Assembly: GCA_020631735.1 (NCBI GenBank)
Contig: CM036188.1
Location: 12,194,214-12,258,213 of the forward strand
Length of the DNA stretch: 64,000 nucleotides
Direction: 5' to 3'
DNA from: Saccharum officinarum
Lineage: Eukaryota; Streptophyta; Magnoliopsida; Poales; Poaceae
Below, one piece after another: positions 23,179-35,141 of this stretch (position 1 is the stretch's first letter; every line of letters starts with the position of its first letter). The position numbers were made by a program, and so were the translations under genes. The notes beneath the pieces were generated by a model. The model was not told the origin of the DNA, searched no databases, and was given only the letters and a program-made list of their open reading frames with translations.

Positions 23179-24384
23179 ATGGGGAGCGCACCGGCCACCA
23201 TCCACGAGATGAGGCGTGCGCAGCGCGCGGATGGGCCGGCCGCCATGCTCGGCATCAGCACGGCGAACCCGCCGACGTGCATTGCCCAGGACGATTACAC
23301 CGACTACTACTTCCGCGTCACCAACAGCGAGCACCTCACCGACCTCAAGGCCAAGCTCAGCAGGATCTGCAACAACAAGAAGTCCGGCATCAGGCAGCGC
23401 TACTTGCACTTCAACGAGGAGCTTCTGGCCGCCAATCCGAGCTTCATCGACCCCACGCGGCCGTCCCTGGACGAGCGCGTGGAAATCGCCTCCGCCGCCG
23501 TCCCAGAACTGGCCGCGAAAGCGGCCACCAAGGCCATCGCGGACTGGGGCCGCCCGGCCACCGACATCACCCACCTCATCTTCAGCACCTACTCCGGCGC
23601 GCGTGCCCCGAGCGCCGACCGCCACCTGGCCTCCCTGCTGGGCCTCCGCCCCACGGTGTCCCGCACCATCCTCAACCTCCACGGCTGCTACGGCGGGGGG
23701 CGGTCGCTCCAGCTCGCCAAGGAGCTCGCGGAGAACAACCGCGGCGCGCGCGTCCTCGTCGCCTGCTCCGAGCTCACGCTCATCGCCTTCTACGGGCCCC
23801 AGGGAGGCTGCATCGACAACATCATCGGCCAGACCCTGTTCGGCGACGGTGCCGGGGCCGTCGTCGTCGGCGCCGACCCCGTCGCCCCTGTCGAGCGCCC
23901 GCTGTTCGAGATGGCGTTCGCGTCGCAGACCACGATACCGGAGACCGAGGACGCCATCTCCATGCAGTACAGCAAATGCGGCATGGAGTACCACCTCTCC
24001 AGCCAGGTGCCCCGCCTGCTGCGGTCCAACGTGGAACGCTGCCTTGTCGACGCGTTCCGCACGCTTGGCGTCACCGCCGCATGGAACGACCTTTTCTGGG
24101 CGATCCATCCCGGCGGTCGTGCCATCCTGGACAACATCGAGGAAGTGCTCGGTCTGGAGGACGGGAAACTGGCGGCGAGTCGCCACGTGCTCAGCGAGTT
24201 TGGCAACATGAGTGGCACCACGGTGATCTTCGTGCTCGATGAGTTGCGCCGGCGTCGGGCAGCAGCGGCCAAGCAGGGAGGGGAAGCACCGGAGTGGGGA
24301 GTGATGATGGCTTTTGGACCGGAAATCACAGTCGAGACCATGGTGCTCCACGCCCCTAGCAACCTGGAACTGGAGGGAAATTGA
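23179..24384 (+). CDS. Type III polyketide synthase, alkylresorcinol-synthase-like
   Basis: 401 residues in one uninterrupted exon, the usual length for the chalcone synthase superfamily. Such enzymes extend a CoA starter with malonyl-CoA and cyclise the product in the cytosol. The catalytic triad is present: Cys170 (LHGCYGGG), His310 (WAIHPGG), Asn343 (EFGNMSG). Aligned by eye to alfalfa CHS, gatekeeper Phe215 is kept (Phe221), but Thr197 is Ala203, Gly256 is Met262 and Phe265 is Tyr271. These changes reshape the pocket. With the MRRAQRADGPAA start and the AFGP loop, they fit cereal alkylresorcinol synthases, which use long fatty acyl-CoA to make phenolic lipids. Odd points: the GFGPG-type loop reads AFGPE (Glu382 for Gly), and ISTANP replaces the usual IGTANP. 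The ATG at 23179 is the first after the TATA box. No intron at the Cys64 site. Substrate is inferred. Confidence 0.9.
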   Translation: MGSAPATIHEMRRAQRADGPAAMLGISTANPPTCIAQDDYTDYYFRVTNSEHLTDLKAKLSRICNNKKSGIRQRYLHFNEELLAANPSFIDPTRPSLDERVEIASAAVPELAAKAATKAIADWGRPATDITHLIFSTYSGARAPSADRHLASLLGLRPTVSRTILNLHGCYGGGRSLQLAKELAENNRGARVLVACSELTLIAFYGPQGGCIDNIIGQTLFGDGAGAVVVGADPVAPVERPLFEMAFASQTTIPETEDAISMQYSKCGMEYHLSSQVPRLLRSNVERCLVDAFRTLGVTAAWNDLFWAIHPGGRAILDNIEEVLGLEDGKLAASRHVLSEFGNMSGTTVIFVLDELRRRRAAAAKQGGEAPEWGVMMAFGPEITVETMVLHAPSNLELEGN

Positions 24385-24585
24385 CAATTCAAACATCGAC
24401 CAAAAAGTCTAACTTCTATATAGGGAGTATAAAGCATGCATGGTATAAACTATAAATCCGGTATAGAGGTTGCCCTAGTAAAATAAGCTCCTTATGGCTA
24501 ATTCGTGGACCATATAAGGCGGTGTGTAAAATTTGTGTTAATTGTACTTGGGAAATTCGTGGACCATATAAGGGAAATTGACAAT

Positions 24586-24864
24586 TTATAGTTTATGCAT
24601 GGTATAAACTATAAATCCAGTTCCAAGAGGCCAAACCACAGCAGCAAGAAACTCCACAACCAAGTTGCAGCCACTGCTAAACCGGATTGCAAATTCAAAT
24701 GCCCTTTCGCAAGCCCTCCGTCCATCACTCTTTTCAGCCACCATGCGAGTTAGCGGATTCAAAATCTCCGTATTCATAGCAATATGATACCGATAAGCAT
24801 CATTCCCATTCTCATCTTTAAAACTAGACATCGTGGACTTGAAGTAGAACAAATTATGATACAC
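24586..24864 (-). pseudogene. Unrecognised retroelement-like ORF fragment
   Basis: A 92-codon minus-strand frame (MYHNLFYFKSTMSSFKDENG, then FAIRFSSGCNLVVEF) ends near 24586, in a stretch duplicated from the PKS 3' flank. It abuts the CACTA element at 24864 and may be the continuation of the gag-like fragment at 26290-26759, split by that insertion. Product not recognised; the context suggests a transposon. Confidence 0.35.
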
Positions 24865-26155
24865 AACTACAAAAAAGATTTACCGCGACCTTTTCGAAAG
24901 CCCCTCCGAGGCGGGCAGGAATTTGAACCGCCTCAGTTAGGCAGTCACTTTTAATTAACAAAGGCGGTTACAAGCAACCGCCTCACAAAATCGATTTACG
25001 GAGCTGGCCTCCTAAAATCTATTAATCGAGGCGGGCCTTATAAGTGGTCCATCTCCTAAAATACCCCCATTTTCGGTAACGCCCGCCTCGGTTAATACTC
25101 CCAAGGCCCAGAAAAAGCCCAAATCCAATAGGCTATCTGGTTTATATATATATACACACACATGTTAGGGTTTCACTCACTTTCATTTCACTCAGCCATT
25201 TCACTCCCCCAGCACGAGACCTTCTCTTCTCCCCCCAGCCCGACTCCGCTCCCTCTGTCCCCTCCTCTAGCCGGACGCGCCTTCTCCCCTCCCCTCCAAG
25301 CCGTCGCCCCCTCCTCTCCAACCCGGCGGACGGCGGCTGGCGGTGCCCCCTCCTCTCCAACCCGGTGGCCAGAGGCGCCCCCTCCTCACCAACCTGGCGA
25401 CCGGCGGCGCCCGCTCCCCTCCCGACGCCCCATCCTCTCATACCTGGTGGCCAGCAGCGCCCCCTCCCATCCCGGCGACGAGCCCCCTCCCCTCCCCTCC
25501 TCGTGCCAGATGGGGCAAGGAGGCTGGCTGCCGCGCCCCGGATCCAGTTAGTTGGAGGCCGACCGTGCATGGATCCGCCGCGCCCAAATCCGGCCAGAGC
25601 GGTATGTCTCTCACCCTCCCTATCTCTCCTGTCTGTACCCCTCTCACCCTCTCTCTCTCTCTCTCTCAGCGCCCCCGGCTGTGGCGGCGCACAGAGTAGC
25701 GCCTACTCCCCGGCGGCTGTAGCTGTCCACTATGTCCAAGCGTGGGCCCGGTGGTGGTGGCCTCTCCTTGGAGCTCCTCCTTCGTGCGGCAAGCTCCTCC
25801 TTTGAGCGGTGGTGGCAGTGGCGAGATCAAGGAAATCCGGCGTGGATCCGGCGATGGGAGGCTAGATCCGGTGGCAGGCGGCGGGATCCTAGTGCTGTCG
25901 TGGGCCAGCGAGGATGCAGGCACTAGCGAACGACGGCGGCAGCAGCGGCGCATGGATGGTCTCGGCGGGCCCATACATGGGCTCGCCAGGCTTATCCATA
26001 GGGCTTTTTCTTTTTTTGTTTTTTATTTGATTAACTGAGGCGGACATGTAACCACCTCGGTTAATGCCTGATTTACTATGATCTTCGATTGGAGGTGTTT
26101 CGTTTGCCCGCCTCCTAAAATCCAAAACGTCCTCCTCTGTTAAGATTATTGTAGT
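24864..26155. mobile_element. Non-autonomous CACTA-like element with GC-rich interior
   Basis: 1.29 kb. The left end CAACTACAAAAAAGATT and right end AATCTTAACAGAG...TTGTAGTA (read as complement ACTACAATAATCTTAA) are imperfect CACTA-type termini. Subterminal repeats GAGGCGG/CCGCCTC recur at 24900-25100 and 26035-26140. The interior (25140-25990) is GC-rich, with a TATATATATA start, CTCTCC runs and a (CT)n at 25647-25670. It has long open frames on both strands that look compositional. A related, older fragment is at 10419-11213. Confidence 0.7.
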
Positions 26156-26289
26156 ATTGATACTAGTCTTGCTCCAAACGACCTGAGCAAAAGAAATTTC
26201 ATACCTCCCCCCTCCTCTCCCCCCCACCCGCGCGTGAAGCCCTCATTGGAATGGAAGCGCATTGCACAAATTGAGCATCCTTCGTCTCT

Positions 26290-26759
26290 CCATCCACTAG
26301 AATACACGTCGTCTAGTTGTGCAGCTCATAGTGTGTGCAAAAACAGTTAATATCAGGCTCCGCGTAAAAGGTCTAGCAAGCCCAATAAAAATTTGCCAAA
26401 TACAAAACCTTGTTGGGGTCATATGGCAAAGCTGCACTCGGAAAGCCTCAAGCACATCCGCAAACAAAGAAGTCAGAAAAGACTACCGCCTCATTGTACT
26501 GAGGTTCAGGAACCAACTCACCCTTCAGAAGCCTAACCCTATCCCTCTCGAACCATCCAAGCTCAGAGTACGTCATCAAATCAGCCTCAGTATTTAGCAA
26601 AGGCCCAAATTTGACGGTCTTATCCATCTCAAGTTTGGCTTTGTCAGCCTTGCCTTTGCCTCCAACCAAGTCTTCGATAATAGCATGAACATCACTCAAA
26701 TTCTCCTTGAGATACTCTTGAGCCCTTGCACTAGCCATCACGGAACGCTCAAAGATCAA
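26290..26759 (-). pseudogene. Gag-like plant retroelement fragment
   Basis: The minus strand reads MASARAQEYLKENLSDVHAI, then TYSELGWFERDRVRLL and EAVVFSDFF. A shifted frame carries on (VLEAFRVQLCHMTP, IFIGLARPF). This VVF-DFF..A-L...VQL-QL-PN pattern is like the gag-type domain of grass retroelements annotated as putative plant transposon protein. It is frameshifted and short, so a remnant. The CACTA element at 24864-26155 lies just downstream on this strand. Confidence 0.5.
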
Positions 26760-26827
26760 GACATGTCTTTATCATTAACACGTGCTAGCATGTCTGGACC
26801 AAGGACCCAACCACGAAAGAAAGCCCC

Positions 26828-26947
26828 CCTCCAAAACGCAAGGATGAATGCTCCGCTTATCAGACACTAAAGCTTTTACCACAGAGACCTCCAAAACGCA
26901 AGGATGAATGCTCCGCTTATCAGACACTAAAGCTTTTACCACAGAGA
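26828..26947. repeat. 60-bp direct tandem duplication
   Basis: Two identical 60-bp units starting CCTCCAAAACGCAAGG, at 26828-26887 and 26888-26947. Also present in copy 2 at 41145-41264. No function is apparent. Confidence 0.9.
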
Positions 26948-28690
26948 AAGTGACTAGGATACCTCTATTTTACCCCCCACCTTATATAGTGACTCAAGCG
27001 GTGGTCAAACTTCCATCCGCTCATTTCGGCTGCAACGCCTAGGAAGAGCCAAGCGGCAACATACATGTCAAAAGTAATCTCGAGACAACCCTGACACAAA
27101 CGAGACCTAGGGGGACCGAACCCTTGGGCCTAAGGCGGCCGCCCTAATTTGAGGATCAGGCTCGTCTGCGTCCAACCTCGCCCTCGAAGTGGGAACTATT
27201 GGGTGCAAATCCTCGTGCCCAAGGTCCACTAACAATGTTTCCTTCCCATCGCACAAACCCTATGGATGTAGGTACACAGTGAGGTGTTCGGAGGTCTTCT
27301 GCAAAGGACTTCAAAGATCATCCACGAAGATCCCAGGAAGCTGGATTCAAGGATGGCCATGAAGGTCCCGAGAGTCCTTCACCCAAAGCCTAAGGATTAA
27401 GCCTTCAATCCAAAGGCTAGGGTTGAGGGTGACTAATAGAGGATGGCGGAGGCCTCTTGAAGGACGACTAAGGTTTCCTTCGGCAAGGGTCTTCAGAAGG
27501 GCCTCTGGGTCATTCACGATGAAGGTCGCTCAAGCTGAGTGGCGGTTGGCCTCCGCCTCCAAAGGTCCCTCAGATGGACCTAGTGGCCCAACAAGCCTAA
27601 CGACAGCTAAATAAGGGCCCATTAGGTGAGGCGGTTGCAGCAGGAAATGACCCTTCGACCCTTGTGACCATGGATGTTCTACAACTAAGAATATTCTTAG
27701 CATATTCTATAGTAGGTAGAGGACACTTATATACAAATGGATGTATTTAACCGGACTCTAGAAAAGGGAGGACTCGAATATAAATAAAGTTGACAGATCA
27801 TTTGGCTCGTTTACCAAGAAACCTACACCTTGGTAATTGTGTTCAGGCAGGAGAAGATTAGAGACCTTCGGGGCTCTAACCTCCACCCGTCTGAGGACTC
27901 CACACTTCTCTACGTCGGGATACAAGATCCCAAAAGTTTTGATAACCGGCTCTAAAAAATCGTTTTTGATAAACTATAAAAAACGTTTGGGCAGTAGTGA
28001 AGAACAAAATGGGCATTTGCGACAACATCACCATATGCATCAATTAATGTTGTCATACTCATACAACACACCAATAATAACTAAATGCATGCTCTCTATT
28101 GGTAAAGGCGATCAATCATTACTATATTTTATCTTGAAATTTCGAAAGCAACCGTCTGGACATTCTCCATGCAGATCCATAATTAACTGCCAGATCATCA
28201 GACAGTTCGGGACGGTTAGCAAGAAGATCGAGCTAGAGTAATAATATCAATGTGTGCATAATCACAATGTGGAAAGTCAATGTGCGCATAATCGCATTAA
28301 CTAATTAGTTCAGATCACATATAGTTTTCACTATGGTTTTATCACAGATAAATAAGATACATGCATGGATGCACGAGGGCTCCTTTGACGAAAGAAAGAT
28401 AACCAGGATTATGGTGGACCTCTGCCAGTTCATTATATATACACGAAGTTGTTAATCAAAGAGGCAGATACTTTGGCAACATTATTGGTGTGCTGCCCAC
28501 GGAAAACATGCACTGAAACCTTTCAGAGTGGGGAGCACCTACGGCTCAGCATTAGTCTAATGACGTCAGAAACATGAACATGAGCCAATCACCTCCAATA
28601 TGATTGGCTTATTAATTTGTAATGTTGGTGCTTTATTAGACGAGACATGCAACCATATATATTGATTGGTGGTCAAATATTACAGCATAT
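26948..28690. other. Repeat-derived sequence, no gene; possible LTR remnant
   Basis: 26960-27960 has features of a decayed gypsy LTR or leader: CCTTATATAGTG near 26980, AGGACTCGAATATAAATAAAG near 27770, and a CTACGTCGGGATACAAGATCC end near 27930. No paired LTR, primer site or domain was found. 27960-28690 is AT-rich with no ORF above 134 codons (27837-28241, no domain). Confidence 0.3.
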
Positions 28691-29073
28691 AGCTGGCATT
28701 ATATTGGTGCTTGTATATATATAGTTTTTGAAAAATGTACCTTGTATCTGAAAAATGTAGAACTATTAAGAGAGGAGGCAACAACTTTTTGTGAATATGA
28801 AAAGTATTAACAGAGGTGCGTGTCTTAAGCTGCACGCCTCTATTAAAAACATAAACAGAGATGGCCATCGTAACCCATTGCCTTTGTTAATCATTTACAG
28901 AGAAGGACATACAAACGCTACTATATAACTAATGATTTTTTTTTGTAACAGAAATATTTTTTAGTAGAGACGGCCCAATCAAAATCATCCTAAAGTGATT
29001 CCCTGAGCCAGCCTGCCTCTAAAGATCAGTTTTTAGCGGCGGCTGGGATTAGAGCTGCCTGTAGAAATGCTTG
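28691..29073. other. Short repeat stretch with ACAGAGG/CCTCT motifs
   Basis: Inverted motifs (TTAACAGAGGTGCG, GCACGCCTCTATTAA, AAACAGAGATGGCC) and GGCGGCTGGGATTAGAGCTGCC resemble subterminal repeats of a CACTA-like element, but no ends are seen. From 29074 the sequence matches a PKS-upstream module (TGTTACGCTACAAACCAGC). Confidence 0.35.
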
Positions 29074-29173
29074 TAAATGTTACTGTTACGCTACAAACCA
29101 GCTCTTGCAAGCGTGGTCAAATTGTGAGCACCATGTTCCATCTATATAGTGATAGTCATCCAACACATAAATA

Positions 29174-29455
29174 TGTTTGAGTTTGTTTCAAATTCACTGC
29201 AAGATATAGGCCGGGCTTCTGACGGAGCGAAGCGGAGGCCCGTAAAAGCCGAAGGCTGGGCCCCTTGTTAGGGTTTCTTGAAGACTTGATTCTCTTGTAA
29301 GCCGCCGCAGGCGTGTAACCCAAAACTCTTGAGATAGTGAGATTATTGCTGGCTGGTGCCCGTGGTTTTTCCCTTCGCATTGGAGGGGTTTTCCACGTTA
29401 AATCGTGTGTCTCCGCTGTGATTGATTTCGTTTTACTTCATATTCCATACGTCGT
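29174..29455 (+). mobile_element. Copia 5' LTR, cut by the gap
   Basis: Same as the first 284 bp of the LTR at 43491-43782, beginning TGTTTGAGTTTG here and TGTTGGAGTTTG there. It stops at the N run, before the primer-binding site. The interior of the element is absent on this side. Confidence 0.9.
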
Positions 29456-29555
29456 NNNNNNNNNNNNNNNNNNNNNNNNNNNNNNNNNNNNNNNNNNNNN
29501 NNNNNNNNNNNNNNNNNNNNNNNNNNNNNNNNNNNNNNNNNNNNNNNNNNNNNNN
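29456..29555. other. Assembly gap of 100 N
   Basis: Exactly 100 N. The sequence to the left equals 43774 and leftwards; the sequence to the right equals 15237 and rightwards. This gap therefore separates the two copies of the 14.2-kb block. Confidence 0.99.
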
Positions 29556-31430
29556 TGCTGTCAAATATCCCCAGTAAATATCCCTCACCGTTCAAAAAAA
29601 GTCAAAGCGACTTATAATTTAGAACGACTATTAGGTAATAGTGGAGTACTATAGATTTAGCAAAACTTAAAATATATAGAATGAATGCAAGAGTGCCCTC
29701 CCTGCCATGATAATTGATACGCAGTTGGCGCGAGATGATATGCAATGCCAATGCGTTGGTTAAGAAAAGAGTGGCTACGTTACATACATGTTGGCACGTA
29801 CCTTCCGATAGATCAAAGGAGATGATGATCTGATATGTCGTCTGTTTCAGTGTCCTAATATTTTTGTTGTCATATAATTAACATAGCATTATTAGTCCAG
29901 GATTAACTGGTGACCACGAATCAGCATATATAATGTAGGATTTCCTTGGACACACCATTATTAAGGTTGCCTTTGGTAATGAGCATGCAGTTGTTGCAGT
30001 CAGTGCTTGGGAGACCTGTAACATCGGTGACTAAATGAATGTGTCAAGTTACTCTGCTCAATGCAGATTCAGTTGGACAGGTATGAATATATGAATAAAT
30101 TGTTTTGGTTCAGATTTTTTTAATGCAAGTCATGACAGAGAATTTGTGAACACTCATATCTGAATATATAGTACCAGTGGATAATGCCATCCCAGTGTTG
30201 CTTCATGTTTCAAAATGTAATAATTGACATAATACCCATGATTAATTTGTTGTTTCTGCAAATGGTCATTCATCAGTTGACAGAGTGGAATGATACATGA
30301 GTTCATCTATAGTATTCAAGTATCCATGTTTCTTTCTTCTAAGATTGACCTTTTATGTCTTTAGTAACCCTGATCTATTTGTGGACTGATACAATGTTTC
30401 ATCTTACATGCTATGCTACAGGATGTCAGTGCTATGGCATGCCATGATCCTCAGAATAGTCTATTCTGTGTGTATTGATACATATAGAACCAAATATATG
30501 ATTGCCACCCTTCCCTCCCTGGTAGTGCTTTAGAATTATTTTACTTATTACTGCCTTTTTGTGTGTCAATTCAGTGCTTTCTACAACAGATGGACTGCAA
30601 GTGAATGCTTCCTCAGTTTGTTTGTTTCCATGATTTCAGGCGCCTCTGTTGTTGCAGAAGACGTTCCTGGTAATGGTTGAATAATCAAGGATGAGCATGC
30701 TCACATATAGGTGGCCGTTGTTACTTTGTATCCAATCCAACAAAACAATAGAGAATATCCTTCACAGTTTCCAACCCAACAAAAGAACAGACAAGTTATT
30801 GTTAGTATAGTTATTGACCGGTGTCCTCCTCGTTGTAAAGATGGAGCACCAATGTGTTCTGTTCTATTTTCTTCCTCTAACAGATATGGTTTACTCTTGC
30901 CTCGAAACTTAAATATATGGTTTTTCCACACAAATGCACACACTCACTCTTTATAAATACATGCATACACACTCTATTCTATCCCTATGGGCATTTTTTT
31001 TGTGAGACCCAGTTATGCTTACATGCACGAGCGCACACTCACACCTATGAATGTACGCGCGCACACACACACTATCTCTGTGAGCACCTCCGAATAACTG
31101 AGTTGGACCGGCAAATCGTGAGATGTGCCTATTGACGGACATGTCGTCTATCACTAAAAGAATAGCGTCATTAAATCCTAGAATAAATTCAGAAAAAATA
31201 CGAGCACTCATGTCAAGTCAGGGACTTGAACTGGGTGAGCAGGTTCCACCATAAGGAACCCAACCAGCTGAGAGTTCGCTCCCTATGGGCATCTTTGAAA
31301 TAATGAGACTGGGCCAAAGAACAACGTGGGAAATGTTCATGTTACGCTACAAATCAGCTCTTACAAGCATATGCTCAAAAAAAAGCTCTTACAAGCATGA
31401 TCAAATTGTTAGCACGCACCATGTTCCATC

Positions 31431-33639
31431 TATATCTATACCTAATAATAAAGAGACAAAATTTCTCTCCACCCATTTTTTAGTCCGGTCCTCCTTTAAC
31501 TAAGTTTGTGAATGTGGAAATCGTTTCTATTCGTCTGTCTACCGTTTGAATATATGTTTTTGAGGCTTGGATAGTTAGAATCCTAATCCAAATAGATTCA
31601 TCCGATCAGTACCCAAATATAAATTCTAATCTAAAAATATAAAAGGCTAAAAGTTTTATTTTCTGTTTTTTTTTATTTTTCCGTGGCCAAGTCACATACC
31701 ATAAATCCTAACGAGTCACGATTACAAGTCACATACTGATGACCGAGCGACGTTGTGTCCGAATGTGACTTGCTCACGCGGATTCAAACCGTGTTACACA
31801 ACACAAAATTATCTGTATCCGAGTATGGCTCTGTCATATATGTCTATAGGCGTGTTCTCTTATTAGCCGGAGCTGGCTGCCACGGAGAAGAGAGGACGCC
31901 GCAAACCAACGACTCAGATATACATTGCATCTTGCATCTCACCGAAGAGGCAAAGAAGTTTATAGAAAAAAATCGCTCTGATGCAGATTTGATAGCAAGA
32001 CGGGGACATGCATCGCGCGCCCCACCTGTGCGACTTGTAGCTTGGGTGAGCCTGCCTGCCCGCACAGCCGAGCACATGGCCGCTCGGCGGGCTCACCGCC
32101 GCATGCCTCGCCTTCACGCATTCTACTGCTGCATGCCTCGCACCTTCGTGGGGCTCGCTACGTCTCATCGGATGCCTCGTGCGGACAATAGATGTGCCGC
32201 CGATGAAGTTGGCCATGAGAGAAAGGCCTTTCGGCGCCAGCATGCTTCGTCTCCTCTCGGCCTACGTGGCCATGTGCGAGTAGGAGCAAGGAGCTGCAGC
32301 ATGATTCACCTCCTCAACGGCCACAAGATAGGGAGGCTGCCAGTGCCACTTGGTCCCACCGTATATGGTCTTTGGCACCTCGGAATCGGCAACGAGTAAG
32401 GCTGGACGAAAAACTCGAAGATCGTTAGCTCGCTCGGCTCGTGGCTGATTCGGCTCAGCTCGGCTCAGCTCGTTATGATAACGAGCCGAGCTGAGCCAGG
32501 ATTTTAGCTCGTTAGCTATAACGAGCCAACTCGAGCTGGCTCGTGAGCCGCTCGCGAGCCAAACGAGCCGTAGTTTTAGAGAAAAAATCATCATAACTTA
32601 TATTAGTTTTATATTACTTTATGTTTTGCACTTCACAAATAAATGATATATTAGCTCATATGAATATTTTGTTCGATTTAAAGCTATTGAATATATTATT
32701 TTATATTATTAATATTTTTATGCTTTAGATAAATACAAATATTATATTTTATATTTTTTTTCCTGACTCGCGAGCCTAACGAGACAGCTCGAGCTCGTAA
32801 CGAACCGAGCCAAGCTGACTCGTTATCCTAATGAGGCAGAACGAGCCGAGCCGAGCTGGCTGGTTAGCCAGCCTTAGCAACGAGCCGTGGCATAGATTGG
32901 ATAGAGAGACAAGGCATGAGTAGAGAGTACAGGAGAGGTACATGGTACAAGAACCAGAGAGACCAAAGGGAGAGGATGTGTGGATATGCAGTAGAAAGAT
33001 GTGGAGTAGGTGGTGCCACGTACGTATTATCTTCTCCTCTTGATTTTCTTCGACTAATGTCTTGATTCGGCTTACGAAGTTATGATTTTTTTTTCTATAG
33101 AATGTCATAGCCCAAAGCTATGGTGTCTAATTTAGTGATAAACTAATAGTCCATGCATCTAACCGGAGGTTAACAAAATTCCTAATAAAAATCTATTTGC
33201 CATGAGCTCCATTCACATGCTGACATGCATATAACCAGAGCTGATTTAATACCTACATGAAAAAAATGCTATTAATTAGAATACCGTATGCAGACATGGT
33301 GCAAAATCTGATCGAGCTAGAACGCATCAATCTCCCACCAACCCCAACATATCCATATAAGTATTGGAGTCTAATTCCAGGACGGATCGGAATAATGACA
33401 CAAACTCTCTGGTAGGCATACAAGCTACACTAACATGTGCTTATTATACGAGTTAGAAAAACATGATTATATCTTGCCTCTCTTTTTGCAGAGTGTGCGT
33501 GCCACACACACAATAAACCACAGCAACTTGGGCTAGGTAATTCTAAGATAAATTAGAATGACACAAATGTTAAATAAATCTCTAAATCATAAATTGTCTA
33601 AGTAACCGCACAACAAGTTATGTATCCTATTGCAATGCA
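31431..33639. mobile_element. Helitron-like insertion, copy 2
   Basis: Duplicate of 17116-19324 with no evident difference, including the 214-codon open frame (31755-32399) and the foldback element. Class uncertain as for copy 1. Confidence 0.4.
32397..32876. mobile_element. Foldback MITE, copy 2
   Basis: Duplicate of 18082-18561, same TAAGGCTGG/CCAGCCTTA ends and GGCTCG/CGAGCC palindromes. Confidence 0.65.
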
Positions 33640-35141
33640 CATGCATGTGGCGAACACCGCACACGGGCAAAAACAAATAAACAGGCCACAGATGAAGCAA
33701 TATATGGTACATTGATATATACCCACATATACACCATATATATACTTTAATATAAACCCGGCCACATGCGACACACAGGCGTATCGTCCTAGTGTATTTT
33801 ATACAAGAAGCTTTGCTTGAGCTGTGTAACAGTTGTGTGAACGGATCGGATATATCTCAATATCACAAATAAATGCTTAAAAACGAAATATATATGTAGC
33901 GAGCAGCAAGGGATACATTAATTATTGCAGGCAAGCCTACCATTTGTTTTATGTGTATAAAAACAAGCAAAACAGATAAAAAAGAATTAATCATCCAGAA
34001 ATGATACACAATAGAAGTAAAAGAAAAAGAAAGAAATAAGAAGTACTTCTGTGTATATACTAGTAATCCACATGCGATTAATTGTATGTAAACGCACATT
34101 ACCTGGGTGTGGTGGAATAAATCCACTTGCTTCTGCAATGCTGCTAGTGTGACTCGAGAGTCACTAGGCTGGATCTCATGTTTTGGGCTGCTTCTTGTTG
34201 GTGGGGCATATTAAGGCTCCGCACAGGAAACAACTTGCTATGTTACTAACTTTTACTAGTTTCATGTTACGAAAAAAATTGTGGTCCTAAAATTCTGTTT
34301 CAATTTATTACAATTTTAGTTTTAAGATTTTCAGACAAACTTGGATGCAATCTACAACTTGAAGTTGATGACATTTTCTTTTGAAATCGGTTGCAGTCCT
34401 AAAATTTTGTTTCGAGTTCTCACAATTTGAAATTAAAAAATTTCAAACTGTCTTGGATGGAAAAAAGACTAGAACCAAAGATGCAGTTCACAGCGAGATA
34501 TAAAACTTTCCAGCTGAAACTTTTTTCATTTGAATTTGTTTAGCCCTCAAATATTAATTACAATATCTAGAATAATCAATCCAAAAGGAAAATATCATCC
34601 ACTTAGTCACAAGTGACTTTGGGTGGGGTGATTAGAGGAGCTAGGTGTGAGGCCATAGGTTGTAGGTTCATATTTCGCAGGTGCGCACACGCGCATATTG
34701 TCACATGAAAAATCACACGAGAAAGCCTTGTCAGGGCTTCATGGGATTGAAAAAACCTATTTTTTGTTCCGATCTCCAGGATTTCTCGAATTGATTATCA
34801 CTGACTTTTGGTAACATGTATGCATGGGCAGTGATGGCCATGATTATCACGGCCTAGGGTCCACTGCAGACAGTGATGGGGGTTATGAACCAGCGGTGAT
34901 GAAGATGTGTAGTTGTGCACATTCAACGTGCGTAATGCCAAAGTTTGGAGGAGTTTCATCAATTTTTTCTCCGATGAAGATGTACTAAGAAGATAAATGA
35001 AGCGGTTGAATAATCAACATGGGCATGCTCACATATTGGTGGCCGTTGTTTATTTCATTGTATCTAATCCAACAAAATAATAGAGAATATCGTTCATAGT
35101 TTCCAATGCAACAAAAGAACAGACAAGTTATTGTCAGTATA

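Larger units (their letters stand above)
15237..29455. repeat. 14.2-kb duplicated block, copy 1
   Basis: Base-for-base the same as 29556-43774, apart from about 25 differences seen by eye, mostly one-base changes in homopolymer runs. It begins TGCTGTCAAATATCC and ends CATACGTCGT, where the second N gap starts. It shares every transposon insertion with copy 2. See the findings for why this is probably redundant assembly. Confidence 0.97.

Noticed and set aside
23216..24242. Plus-strand alternative frames of 321-331 codons inside the PKS gene
   Set aside because: Arg/Pro/Ser-rich shadow frames from GC3 bias; the authentic frame has all conserved PKS motifs.
22816..24396. Antisense open frame of 526 codons over the PKS gene (and 215-codon antisense frames here and at 50935-51582)
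   Set aside because: Opposite-strand and off-frame openings are expected over a very GC-rich cereal gene. The translations are low-complexity, have no domain, and the long frame runs through the promoter into AT-rich DNA.
25162..25805. Overlapping Pro/Ser/Arg-rich frames as a protein gene
   Set aside because: Frames change between the two 14.2-kb copies because of C-run differences, and the composition is simple CTCC/CCGG repeat.
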